A DNA stretch of 20,049 nucleotides, from positions 1 through 20,049 of the forward strand of contig SFFB01000036.1 of assembly GCA_004557035.1 (NCBI GenBank), written 5' to 3'. The notes beneath the pieces were generated by a model that worked only from the letters and a program-made list of their open reading frames with translations, was not told the DNA's origin and ran no database searches. The translations under genes were made by a program, and so were the position numbers. Source of the stretch: Bacteroidales bacterium (lineage in GTDB: Bacteria; Bacteroidota; Bacteroidia; Bacteroidales; Bacteroidaceae). Positions within the stretch are counted from its first letter, which is position 1. Every line of letters begins with the position of its first letter. Shown here in pieces: positions 5,984-14,510 of the stretch.

Positions 5984-8900
5984 CTAACGTATGATGATGA
6001 GTTTCTTGGTTTCGGTTTCTTCACTATGTGCCTCACCCGTGTGGCGCGCACGGTAGAGATAGAGTCCCGGTGCGAGGCGTGATCCGCTCTGGTCGGTGAG
6101 GTCCCAGACCACGGCGGCATTGGCCGACGTGAGCGAGGTGGTCGTGGTCCAGACTCTGCGGCCGTAGGTGTCGTAGACTTCAATCTCGACCCGACTGCTA
6201 CCGGCTTCGACCACCGTGGCGTGGTTCACCATGAAGCGGGTTGATGTCCGGGCGGGGTTTTCGCTTACGTTGACATCGAAATAGGGTTGCACGTCGCCCA
6301 CGTAGAAATTGAGCGTCGAGACCGTGAGATGGTTGTTGATGTCCCACACGCGCAGGCTGAGCTGATGCTCTCCCGGAGCGAGATTGTTGAGTTGGCGGAG
6401 GATGTGGCCGGTGGTGTAACTGCCAAAGTCATAAGAGAAGTCGTCGTTGAGCACCACGACAGACTGAGCGTCTCCGTCGAGGGTGAGTTCGATGTCGTGA
6501 CCCACGCCGCTGCCCGAGGCATTGATGCCGCTTTCGTCAGAGATTGTGGCGCCAAAGACAGGATTGCTCGAGGTGATGCCGCCATCCACGAAGTCGGGCG
6601 TGTCGAGATAGGCAAACACCTTGGGACCGAGCGTGTCGGTGGCCGCCGAGGAGTCTGTTCCGTTCAGGCAGAACTGCGTGTTGCTACCGGCAGCTTCGGT
6701 CTGACCGTCGGCCGAAACGGCATAAATCTGCACCCGTCCCGCATCGTTGGTATAACTGATGTCTCGCGGAATAGGCACACGGACGGTGAAGCGGCCGTTT
6801 TTGACGACGTCTGAGCCTTCAAAGATGGTCTTGGTGCGGTCTATGAAGGTCATCACCTTGGCCGAGCCGCTGTTGTTGAGACCCGTGAAGGTTTCGAGGC
6901 GGTCGGCGACGTGGAGTGTCACTGTGCCGTTGAAGGTTTCATCGACTCCGCCATCCTCGGCCTTGACATAGCCGCTGAAGGTGGCCACGGAGCCGGCAGC
7001 CAAAGCTACGCTCGTGGTTGTGGAGAGGTCGACGTGGTTGATGCTATCGATGGCGGCATCGCGGCGAGGTATAGCGATGGTCAGCGCCGGGTCGCCCAAG
7101 AAAGCGTATTTGAGTTTGTTGATGTCGACATCGGTGTAGTTCGTCACGACATCACACTTGGCCAGACGCAGTGCCTCGCCCATGGTGTGGGCCTTGGTCT
7201 TGTCCATCAGATGTTTGAGCAAGGCCAGATTGAGCGCTTCGTTGTAATCAGCATAAACCGAGCGTGAGGCACAGACCATAGCCACGGCTCCACCCTGGTC
7301 GTTCATCAGTCCGCGTCGGGCTATGTCGTCGCGTTCGGTGTCGTAGGGCGAAATTTCGCAAGAGGCCATCACCCAGAGCGGCAGGCGACCTCCCGTCGTC
7401 AGGTCGAAGTCGTCTTTCACCAGAATTTTGGCGTGTGAAATCTGGTCGGGACTGCCGTGACCTACATAGTTGAACAACAAGGCGCCGCGCTGCATCTCTT
7501 GCTGCACCAAGGCGGTGGCTTGCGGATAGCTGTAGCCCGTGGCCGTGATGGTGCGGGGATAGATGTCCCAATAGACTTTGCGCAACAGCAGCGAGTTGTC
7601 TGTGGTGGTGTTGAACATATTGGCGACGAGTTCGCCGGTGTTCATGTGGAGCAGGTTGTCTTTGTCGTCGGCCAGGACAAAGGCGCGGGTCTTCCACATA
7701 CCGGTCTGCGCGTTGTTGAGGTAACTGATGCTTTTGTCCACGAGGACGCGGGCCTCTTCGGCCGTTGAGCAGGGGAAGCGTCCCACGGCGATGTCGGGCT
7801 TGGCGCGGCGCTGGTTGGTGCCTTCGCTGTCGTCGAGCCACGTATAGAGGTCGTCGGTGACGTAACTGTAGAGCGAACCGAAGCGGATGTTTTCACGGGT
7901 GACGTCGGTGGCGTCGGCGTCGGTCTCGAAGGCGGGCAGATAGTCGTCAGCCGATTTGCCTTTGGCGTAGTCGGTGAGCATGCGGTTGTCCCAGAAGCAG
8001 TTGCCGAAGAGGCAGAGATAGCGCGGCAACGCGTCGTCGGAGGCACGGTCGTAGAGCATTTTCATATAGCGGCGGATGGCCGACGGATCGGGCGTGCCCG
8101 AAGAAAATTCGTTGTAGATTTCAGCCACGTTCACCACTCTGACGCTTGTGCCTTTGGCCATGTGGGCCTCGGCAAGGCGCGTGGCTTCTGCGGTGAGTCT
8201 GCCGCCTGCCGGCACCACGATGGTATAGTCCACCGGCGTGTGGGCGTGGAGGTCTTGATTAGGCACCTCACCCACCACCTTCGGGGCAGGATAAGTGGCC
8301 GAGAGGTCGGCTATGACATAGCGCAGGGCTGCATTGTCGACGGGGAAAGAGGCTTTCGTGCCGCTCAGCGTCCCCACGATGTCGGCCGTTTGGTTCTCGC
8401 CGTCGGCAATGCGCCAAAGGCGGGTGTTCTCTCCAGCCGCCTCCACAGTGATGACCGCCGGCCGCGACACGTTGGGCGTAAAGGCAAAAGGTGCGTCAGT
8501 AGCGTTGAGGCGCCTACGATAGGCCAGACGGATGAAATCGAGGCGTGCCGGATGGGTGGTGTTAATGTTGAGCTTGACGGTGTTGATTGGCTGAAGGTCG
8601 GTCACGTTGAACGTTTTGTGGGTCATATAGCCCACGTAGTCGGAGCCATAGATGGGCACACCGAAACTTGCCAGCGCCTTGCCGTTGAACTCTGACTTGA
8701 CGGTGGTGACGGCTGAGTTGCTACTGGCACCTACGCCTATGTTGATGGTGGCCGTTTGGCCGTCCACGGCCGATGGGGCTTCGATGCGCCAAGTGGCCGA
8801 CGAGGTGGTGGCAAAATCAGGATTATCGAAGAGCAGACGGCCACCGGTGTAGAGGGCTACTTTGTCGTTGTCTATCACAGAGAGATGCGTCACCTCGCCT

Positions 8901-9805
8901 ACTTCTTCGGCCCCGTTGGTATTAGTGGCACTGAGCCGCTCAAGCGTGGCGGGATTGTCGCCTTCTGTCACAAAATAATACGAAAGCGTGGAATAGGGCT
9001 GGTTTTCGTGGCGCCAGCGGCCGTTGGCGGTGACGTATGACTTGCGCACGGTGCCCTCGGCAAAGAAAATCACGTCGCCGCTGCGGCGGCATAGGGGCAC
9101 TTCCTTGAGGTCGTCGGGCACGGCATTCGGACCGGTGAAGGTCCAAGCCTCCGACTGTACACGGCCGCCGTAGCCATAGACTTTCACCCTCGACATATCG
9201 TTGAAACCCATCGCCGCCAGGTCTTTGGCCGAGAGACTATAGATACCTTCTTCGCTCACGGCGATTTTCACCCAGCGGCCGCTTGACAGCACCGAGTGGT
9301 CGGCCCAGCGCAAGGCCGTCGTGGCGGCAGTGAGGGCGCGGCTTATGGCTTGCGAACGCGAGGTCTGTCCGGGTGCATTGACTTCCAGTTTGAAAGAAAC
9401 GAGTCGATAATACTTGCCGTCGCGCTTCACGACGGGGACGAAACTGACCTCCATCTGCCCCACCCTGCGTGCCACGGCGTAGTGCGTCTCAGGCACGATG
9501 TTCTCTCCAATCTCCCATCCGGCGGTCTTGATGATAGCGACCTCAGCGGCTGTGAGGCGGACGTATTCGGGATAGACCAACTGCACGCGGTCTGTCTCGC
9601 CGGCCGGACTGACGATCTTGGCATAGCGGGGCAAGCCAGCGGCGGTGACGGGATAGTCTGCGGCGGAGAGGTGGATGAAAGTGCCGGCCGTGTCGGGCAC
9701 AGCGGCTTCCGACGCCACCGGCCATACAGCCACAGCGGCCTTGATGCCGGCCGACATCAAAGCCATCAGAAAGAAAAGTATGTGGGTCTTCAATCGTGTT
9801 TTCAT
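5984..9805 (-). CDS. porU: type IX secretion sortase PorU (C25 gingipain-like)
   Basis: The 1273-residue protein starts with a signal peptide (MKTRLKTHILFFLMALMSAGIKA). An N-terminal beta-rich region follows, then a caspase-like C25 peptidase domain at about 520-915 with the catalytic pair H783 (NYVGHGS) and C816 (VMASCEIS). After it come beta-sandwich domains and a C-terminal type IX sorting-like domain (about 1190-1273) with APGLYLYRA and the closing KKLIIIR. PorU removes the C-terminal signal of type IX cargo and attaches it to anionic lipopolysaccharide at the cell surface. The 33-residue His-Cys spacing fits the family. It is followed 14 bp on by its partner porV. The start is fixed by the signal peptide; an AT palindrome and a small hairpin lie directly upstream. 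Confidence 0.95.
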   Translation of the reverse strand: MKTRLKTHILFFLMALMSAGIKAAVAVWPVASEAAVPDTAGTFIHLSAADYPVTAAGLPRYAKIVSPAGETDRVQLVYPEYVRLTAAEVAIIKTAGWEIGENIVPETHYAVARRVGQMEVSFVPVVKRDGKYYRLVSFKLEVNAPGQTSRSQAISRALTAATTALRWADHSVLSSGRWVKIAVSEEGIYSLSAKDLAAMGFNDMSRVKVYGYGGRVQSEAWTFTGPNAVPDDLKEVPLCRRSGDVIFFAEGTVRKSYVTANGRWRHENQPYSTLSYYFVTEGDNPATLERLSATNTNGAEEVGEVTHLSVIDNDKVALYTGGRLLFDNPDFATTSSATWRIEAPSAVDGQTATINIGVGASSNSAVTTVKSEFNGKALASFGVPIYGSDYVGYMTHKTFNVTDLQPINTVKLNINTTHPARLDFIRLAYRRRLNATDAPFAFTPNVSRPAVITVEAAGENTRLWRIADGENQTADIVGTLSGTKASFPVDNAALRYVIADLSATYPAPKVVGEVPNQDLHAHTPVDYTIVVPAGGRLTAEATRLAEAHMAKGTSVRVVNVAEIYNEFSSGTPDPSAIRRYMKMLYDRASDDALPRYLCLFGNCFWDNRMLTDYAKGKSADDYLPAFETDADATDVTRENIRFGSLYSYVTDDLYTWLDDSEGTNQRRAKPDIAVGRFPCSTAEEARVLVDKSISYLNNAQTGMWKTRAFVLADDKDNLLHMNTGELVANMFNTTTDNSLLLRKVYWDIYPRTITATGYSYPQATALVQQEMQRGALLFNYVGHGSPDQISHAKILVKDDFDLTTGGRLPLWVMASCEISPYDTERDDIARRGLMNDQGGAVAMVCASRSVYADYNEALNLALLKHLMDKTKAHTMGEALRLAKCDVVTNYTDVDINKLKYAFLGDPALTIAIPRRDAAIDSINHVDLSTTTSVALAAGSVATFSGYVKAEDGGVDETFNGTVTLHVADRLETFTGLNNSGSAKVMTFIDRTKTIFEGSDVVKNGRFTVRVPIPRDISYTNDAGRVQIYAVSADGQTEAAGSNTQFCLNGTDSSAATDTLGPKVFAYLDTPDFVDGGITSSNPVFGATISDESGINASGSGVGHDIELTLDGDAQSVVVLNDDFSYDFGSYTTGHILRQLNNLAPGEHQLSLRVWDINNHLTVSTLNFYVGDVQPYFDVNVSENPARTSTRFMVNHATVVEAGSSRVEIEVYDTYGRRVWTTTTSLTSANAAVVWDLTDQSGSRLAPGLYLYRARHTGEAHSEETETKKLIIIR

Positions 9806-9807
9806 GG

Positions 9808-9837
9808 AGGTGGTCCACCTTATATATAATATATATA
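9808..9837. promoter_or_regulatory. hairpin and AT palindrome just before porU
   Basis: AGGTG/CACCT (9808-9820) forms a short hairpin ending two bases before the porU start codon on the minus strand. Next to it, TATATATAATATATATA (9821-9837) is symmetrical around its centre. Together they fill most of the 45-bp gap between the FAH-like gene and porU. They could modulate translation of porU or act as a binding site; neither role can be proved from sequence. Confidence 0.35.
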
Positions 9838-9850
9838 GGAGTAGGCGTGA

Positions 9851-10498
9851 TTATTTCACGTTGAAATTGAGCAGTCGCTCGCCGTCGGCAAAGCCTTCGA
9901 TTTGGACGTCGGGACAGACCACGACGGGCGTGGCCGGCAAGACGTAAAAAAGCAAATCGCCGCGGCGCAACATGGAATATTGACTGACGTAGGCCAAAAC
10001 GGCTTCAGGCGTAAAGGGCAGGTTGGCCTCAGTGCCGGCAATGGTCAATGTCTTGTCACCCACGTTCATACGGAAGTCGGGACAGACGAAAGGTGCGCCT
10101 TCGGCCAGTGGTAAAAACGAGCCGACCGCGGCCGAACTGTCAAATCCTATGGCCATATCCCACGGCAAACCTTCACGGCGACAACGCTCGAAGAGGCGGT
10201 CGGCACAAAAGGCAGCGCCCACGGTCACGGCGTCATAGTAGCGGCGGGCAAAGCGTTCGGAGACGTAGCGTCCCAGTCGCGAAATGCGCAACACCAGTGC
10301 CGGACGGACGCTGCAAGGGTCGGCGTAGTCGGGGATGAAAAACGGCCGGCCGTCTTTGAGCATGGCCGTTTCGGGCAAAGTCTGCACGACGGGCTCACTT
10401 GTAGTAAACGAATAAAAAGGCGTTTTATTGTCTGCCTCGGCATAATTGTCGGCCGAAGGCGGCAGGGTGAAGTGGTTGGCGACAGAAAAAATCTTCAT
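9851..10498 (-). CDS. fumarylacetoacetate hydrolase-fold protein, probably inactive
   Basis: The 215-residue protein aligns with Bacteroidales FAH-family proteins over RRYYDAVTVG (about 85-94), REGLPWDMAIGFDSSAAVGSFLP (about 108-130), FRMNVGDKTLTIAGTEANL (about 142-160) and AYVSQYSMLRRGDLLFYVLP (about 169-188). The metal-binding residues of the family are missing. The usual EVE before the VLxI strand reads R65-P66-A67, the Asp of the GxDxTARD motif reads A96 (GAAFCADR), and the GTPAG loop reads VLPAT. So the fold is recognisable but hydrolase activity is unlikely. It lies between the DUF3078 gene (40 bp gap) and porU (45 bp gap). A FAH-like gene before porU is also what I recall in Porphyromonas gingivalis, hinting at a conserved association. 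Confidence 0.8.
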   Translation of the reverse strand: MKIFSVANHFTLPPSADNYAEADNKTPFYSFTTSEPVVQTLPETAMLKDGRPFFIPDYADPCSVRPALVLRISRLGRYVSERFARRYYDAVTVGAAFCADRLFERCRREGLPWDMAIGFDSSAAVGSFLPLAEGAPFVCPDFRMNVGDKTLTIAGTEANLPFTPEAVLAYVSQYSMLRRGDLLFYVLPATPVVVCPDVQIEGFADGERLLNFNVK

Positions 10499-10538
10499 GG
10501 GCAGTGCTTCTCAGTGGAAAATCCAAGTCAATTTGGCT

Positions 10539-11882
10539 TCAGAACGACACGTTCAGGCCAAACGACAAGAGTTCCTGAAACTGGAAGTAAGACTTGTCGG
10601 GCTGACGGGCCACGCCGTCGTCGAAGCGGGGATAAATAAAGAGTTGCGTGGAAAGGTATTTGTTGAACTGGGCCTTGAAGGTGTTTTCCCATTCCAGTTG
10701 CACGCGCTTATAGTCAGAGTAGAAATAGATGCGGCCTGTCCACGAGAGGTTTTTGATGATATTCCAGGTATAGTTGATTGTAATGTTGGAACCGAAGCTG
10801 GTCTTGACGTGTTTGCCTTCGTCTATGCCAAAAGACGTGGCCAAGTGTTTGCGGTCCACGTATTTGAAGTCGTAGGCCAAGGGGCTTAGGGTGGCACTGA
10901 GCGTAAAGTTTTTCACCGAAAGCTTATAGTCCATACCGATGGAGAAGATAGACTCAAAGGGCGACATAAAGTCGGAGTAAACGTAGTTGTCGCCGCTCTT
11001 GTAGCCGGGGTAAAACTGCGTCCAGCTTTGGAGTTGGAAGGTATAGTACCAGTGCTTGGTGGCCTGCAGACCGAGCTTATTGGTGAGTCGCAGGAGGTCG
11101 GCGTTGGAGAGAAACTTATGGTATTGGTTGTCTTTGATGGAGCGGAAGCCGAGTTTGGTTTCGAGTTTGTTGTTGAGCACCACCTTCTGCTTGTTGTTGT
11201 AATTGGCCTCAAAAATCATTTGGGCCAGCCATGAGTTGTTGCTCTCGCCTCCTTTATACCAGTTGTCTGAGGTATGGTTTTGTGAGAGCTGCAGCGAAAC
11301 AGTGGTCTTAAAACTCCAAAAATTGGGTTTGCGTGCCACGATGCGCCAATCGCCAAACTCGTCGGTCTCGATGAATTCGGGACGGTCGGCCCCGGCTTTC
11401 TCTGTGAGATTGGCCTCGGGTCGTATGTCTTTTTTGGTTTCCTGCACCACCTTGGGCTCTGTGCCAAGGTCGGTCTCATTGTGGGCGATGAGCCAGGGTG
11501 CGTAGGTGTAGACATAGTTGAGCGCGTCGCTTGTGGCCAACAGCAGACTGTCGGTGGCACAAAGTTTGCGGTCGCTGCCGGCCGGCGACAGACCGATGAC
11601 GCGCGACACCGAAGAGGTATAGAACGTGGGCGAAGAGAACAGGGGAAAATAATAGGGATTGCTCAGCGTGTCGCTGCCGTTGTAGTCCCAATGGGCGTAG
11701 CGGCTTTTGAGGTTGTCGAGTTGCTGGAGATATTTTTGATAGACATGTGATGCCGTGTCGGTATGGGCGAGACGCTTGGTCTTGGCGGTTTGTGCCGTCG
11801 CCGTGATGGCGCAAAGGGCAAGCACCATCGGCAGTGCCCATCCGGCGAGTCTCGATGTGCGCAAAATTGTTTTATTGTTCAT
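10539..11882 (-). CDS. DUF3078 outer-membrane beta-barrel protein
   Basis: The 447-residue protein has a signal peptide (MNNKTILRTSRLAGWALPMVLALCAITATAQ) and a C-terminal half made of alternating aromatic and polar residues typical of outer-membrane strands, ending in a terminal Phe (FGLNVSF). The block WSFKTTVSLQLSQNHTSDNWYKGGESNNSWLAQM, followed by LNNKLETKLGFRSIKDNQYHKFLSNADLL, is characteristic of DUF3078 proteins of Bacteroidetes, whose function is unknown. The chosen ATG at 11880-11882 is confirmed by the signal peptide; the open frame upstream is only a shadow of the previous gene. Its start overlaps the end of the preceding gene by 11 bp (ATGAACAATAA), suggesting translational coupling with that small exported protein. 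Confidence 0.85.
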   Translation of the reverse strand: MNNKTILRTSRLAGWALPMVLALCAITATAQTAKTKRLAHTDTASHVYQKYLQQLDNLKSRYAHWDYNGSDTLSNPYYFPLFSSPTFYTSSVSRVIGLSPAGSDRKLCATDSLLLATSDALNYVYTYAPWLIAHNETDLGTEPKVVQETKKDIRPEANLTEKAGADRPEFIETDEFGDWRIVARKPNFWSFKTTVSLQLSQNHTSDNWYKGGESNNSWLAQMIFEANYNNKQKVVLNNKLETKLGFRSIKDNQYHKFLSNADLLRLTNKLGLQATKHWYYTFQLQSWTQFYPGYKSGDNYVYSDFMSPFESIFSIGMDYKLSVKNFTLSATLSPLAYDFKYVDRKHLATSFGIDEGKHVKTSFGSNITINYTWNIIKNLSWTGRIYFYSDYKRVQLEWENTFKAQFNKYLSTQLFIYPRFDDGVARQPDKSYFQFQELLSFGLNVSF

Positions 11883-12378
11883 TGGTCTGCGTGTTCGAAT
11901 GGGTGTTGAGGTAGTTGAAAGCCTTCTCCCAGTCGGTGTTGAGCGAGAAAGGCGTGATTTCTCCCGTCTCCTTGAGATAAGCCAGTGCGGTCTCTTCGTC
12001 CACCTGCTCAAAGAGCGGATTTTCCATAGTGGCCTCGGTGTAGCGCAAGATGTGGGCTTTGCGCTCGTCGTCGGGCAATGAGTCAGAAGAGACGAGTTCT
12101 TTGAAGAAAAGCGTGAGAAATTCCGAGAGATAATAGGCCTGTACGTCGAGCCAACGCTCGTCGGCGCCGGGCATCTTTTCCAGTCCCGTCTGGCGCAAGA
12201 AGCGCAGGGCCGTCACCTTGAACTGTGCAATGCGTGTCTGGGTGAAGTTGACGGTAGGGTTATTGACGATGCGCTGAGCGTTTTCCAGCACAAAATTATA
12301 GACATTCTGCGCTCCGGCCGCCACAGGGGCGAGCGACAAGGCAAGGAGCAATATGACGATGGCTTTTTTCATTCTCAT
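11872..12378 (-). CDS. small exported hypothetical protein
   Basis: I do not recognise a named family. From the ATG at 12376-12378 the product has 168 residues and starts with a clean signal peptide (MRMKKAIVILLLALSLAPVAAGA, cleavage likely before QNVYNF), so it should be periplasmic. The mature part looks helical and acidic, with segments such as LENAQRIVNN, ALRFLRQTGLEKM and LSEFLTLFFKELVSSDSL. A GTG at 12424-12426 overlapping the ABC gene stop would add 16 residues in front of the signal peptide and is less likely. The gene overlaps the DUF3078 gene by 11 bp, so the two products may work together at the outer membrane; that is inference from position. Confidence 0.75.
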   Translation of the reverse strand: MRMKKAIVILLLALSLAPVAAGAQNVYNFVLENAQRIVNNPTVNFTQTRIAQFKVTALRFLRQTGLEKMPGADERWLDVQAYYLSEFLTLFFKELVSSDSLPDDERKAHILRYTEATMENPLFEQVDEETALAYLKETGEITPFSLNTDWEKAFNYLNTHSNTQTNEQ

Positions 12379-12422
12379 TGATATTATTGGCCTGTCCGGA
12401 GTCTTCGGTTTTCGTGTCGGCT

Positions 12423-13874
12423 TCACGCTTGTGCCGCCTCGTGGCGTTGCAGGCGTAGCGTGTGGGTGATACAGGCGGGAAGTTCGTCGGCATAGTGTGT
12501 GACCATGAGCAGGGTCTTGTCTGGGCCGGTCGTATAGTCGTCGATGACGCTCATGGCCCGGCGAGTCTGGGCGTCGTCGAGTCCGTGGAAGGGTTCGTCG
12601 AGGATGAGCAGCTCCGGGCTTTTGACGAAGGCACGTACGAGCAACACGAGCCGCTGTTCGCCGGAGGAGAGGGTGAGATAGTTGCGGCGCGCCAGATGTT
12701 CGGCTCCGAAGGCCCTGAGCCAGTTCATGCAGACGGCTTCGTCTTCAGGACGATGGCGGCAATAAAGCCCGATGGTGTCCATCAGCCCGCTGGCCACGAT
12801 GCGCATAACGTCAAGGTCTTTGCGGTACGACGAAAACATTTCGGGCGACACATAGCCGATGCGGCGTTTGATGTCCCAGATGCTCTCGCCGCGGCCTCGG
12901 CGACAGCCAAACAGGCGGATGTCGCAGGCATAGGCGATGGGGTTGTCGGCACATACGAGCGAGAGCAGCGTGGTCTTGCCCGAACCGTTGCTGCCGGTCA
13001 GGGCCCAGCGCTCGCCTCGCTTCACGCGCCAGCTCAGGCGGTCCAAGACTTTGCGCTGACCGTAGGCTATGGTGATGTCACGGAAATCAATAACGGGCTC
13101 AGCATCTTCGGCCGTGGCCTGTGGCGGGGCGACGATTGAAGATGAGGGACAATGGTCTTCGGCCTGCTTGAAGGCGGTCTGCCATTCGTCTCGCGACATC
13201 AGCCGACTCACACGGCGATTGTCAACATTGACCACGAAGTCGGCAAAATCAGGCACGTCGGCGCGGCGACTCACCACAACCACGAGGGTCAGTTCGCGGC
13301 CAATCTGCTCAAGCATAGCGTTGAGCGTGGCCCGGGCTTCGACGTCGAGACCGATAAATGGACTGTCGATGATGAGCAACCGGGGACGGGTGACGAGGGT
13401 GCGGAGGAGTTGCACCTTGCGGAGTTCGCCGCTCGAGAGGGTGTTGACGGCGCGGTGGGCCAAGGCCGACACCCCAAACTGGCGCAGAAGGTCCTCGGGG
13501 TCTATGCCGGCAGCCGTGGTGAGGGTGGCCAATTGTTCTGCGACGGTGGGAAACACCTGTTCGTCGCCGTGGTTCCAGCGCTGCTGGTAATAGGCCGGTT
13601 CGGCGCCGCCATAGACGTCTTTGAACAACACGTGGGCGATGGCACCGGCCTTTCTGGCAGCGTCGTCGAGACTCGGACCGTAGACCAGGCCACCGTCGCC
13701 GCGCAGCAGATGTTTGGCCGTGAGCAGGTCGGCCAGCAGCGTCTTGCCCGAGGCATTGGGACCGTAGACGGCCACCACCGACGGTGTCGGCAGGCTCAGC
13801 GGAGCATCGAGTGTAAGGGCATATTCAGGCCGGCGTGTGTCGGCGTGGTGAAGTGTCAGGAGGGTTTCTTGCAT
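12423..13874 (-). CDS. ModF-like protein with two ABC ATPase domains
   Basis: The 483-residue cytoplasmic protein has two ATP-binding cassettes and no membrane segment. NBD1 shows Walker A GPNASGKT (38-45) and signature LSSGE (146-150). NBD2 shows Walker A GSNGSGKT (294-301), signature LSSGE (402-406), Walker B LLILDEP with E427, and H-loop H460. The second half closely resembles E. coli ModF (LFGCRRGRGESIWDIKRRIGYVS; ACITHTLRL). NBD1 has Ser171 in place of the catalytic Glu (LLIIDSPF) and Arg203 where the H-loop His would be, so it probably binds but does not hydrolyse ATP. The real function of ModF-type proteins is not settled. It overlaps the end of ruvC by 19 bp. The ATG at 13872-13874 is the first that gives a normal domain start. 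Confidence 0.85.
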   Translation of the reverse strand: MQETLLTLHHADTRRPEYALTLDAPLSLPTPSVVAVYGPNASGKTLLADLLTAKHLLRGDGGLVYGPSLDDAARKAGAIAHVLFKDVYGGAEPAYYQQRWNHGDEQVFPTVAEQLATLTTAAGIDPEDLLRQFGVSALAHRAVNTLSSGELRKVQLLRTLVTRPRLLIIDSPFIGLDVEARATLNAMLEQIGRELTLVVVVSRRADVPDFADFVVNVDNRRVSRLMSRDEWQTAFKQAEDHCPSSSIVAPPQATAEDAEPVIDFRDITIAYGQRKVLDRLSWRVKRGERWALTGSNGSGKTTLLSLVCADNPIAYACDIRLFGCRRGRGESIWDIKRRIGYVSPEMFSSYRKDLDVMRIVASGLMDTIGLYCRHRPEDEAVCMNWLRAFGAEHLARRNYLTLSSGEQRLVLLVRAFVKSPELLILDEPFHGLDDAQTRRAMSVIDDYTTGPDKTLLMVTHYADELPACITHTLRLQRHEAAQA

Positions 13875-14494
13875 AAGGCTTTGGCCAGTTTCATTTGCGG
13901 AGCGGTGAGGGGCTGATTGCCGGTACCAGAACGCTGTTTGACAAAATCTTTCCACGAGCGCGGTCCGTCAGACACCATGGTCGGCCGGCCCGACTCAAGG
14001 TAGTGGCAATAGGCTGCGGCCAAGGCGTCGGTGGCGTCGAGAAAGGGCACGGCATTGTCGTCGCCGATGTGTAGGATGCGTTTCAACACGCCGGCCACCT
14101 GGGCCTTGTCGGCTTGTCCGTTGGCCGTGATGGCCTGTTTGATTTTGAGCGGGGCATATTCGTGGATGGGCAGTCCGCGACTGATGGCTGCGGCTATGGC
14201 CACCCCTTGAGCGCGGCCGAGTTTGAGCATACTCTGCACGTTTTTGCCGAAAAACGGCGCTTCGATGGCGAGTTCGTCGGGATTGAAAGCGTCGATGAGA
14301 CCCGCCACGCGCTCGTAGATGCGTCCCAGTTTGGTGTAGACGTCGTGGCAGCGGCGCAAGTCGATGACACCCATAGCCATCATTTCCACCCTTTTGCCCT
14401 CTACGCGCAACAGGCCGTAGCCCATCACGTTAGTGCCCGGGTCGATGCCCATGATGACACGCCGGGCCGGATTAGAGGTGGAAGTTGGTGACAT
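13856..14494 (-). CDS. ruvC: crossover junction endodeoxyribonuclease RuvC
   Basis: The 212-residue protein resolves Holliday junctions together with RuvAB. The RNase H-like fold is shown by MGIDPGTNVMGYGLL with D18, by LAIEAPFFGKNVQSMLKLGRAQG with E78, and by the C-terminal FLDATDALAAAYCH with D153 and D156; these are the four acidic active-site residues expected. It has a short N-terminal extension (about 14 residues) before the conserved core and an extended C-terminus, both common in Bacteroidetes. It is the first gene of the long minus-strand series and has a good promoter directly upstream (14511-14542). The last 19 bp overlap the ABC gene. Confidence 0.95.
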   Translation of the reverse strand: MSPTSTSNPARRVIMGIDPGTNVMGYGLLRVEGKRVEMMAMGVIDLRRCHDVYTKLGRIYERVAGLIDAFNPDELAIEAPFFGKNVQSMLKLGRAQGVAIAAAISRGLPIHEYAPLKIKQAITANGQADKAQVAGVLKRILHIGDDNAVPFLDATDALAAAYCHYLESGRPTMVSDGPRSWKDFVKQRSGTGNQPLTAPQMKLAKALCKKPS

Positions 14495-14510
14495 GGTTTG
14501 TTTTTAAACA

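Noticed and set aside
12379..12426. GTG start for the small exported protein, overlapping the ABC gene stop
   Set aside because: It would put 16 charged residues in front of a complete signal peptide; the ATG at 12376-12378 fits much better.
13152..13916. 254-codon plus-strand frame opposite the ABC ATPase gene
   Set aside because: It is antisense to a gene with complete ABC motifs and has no recognisable product.
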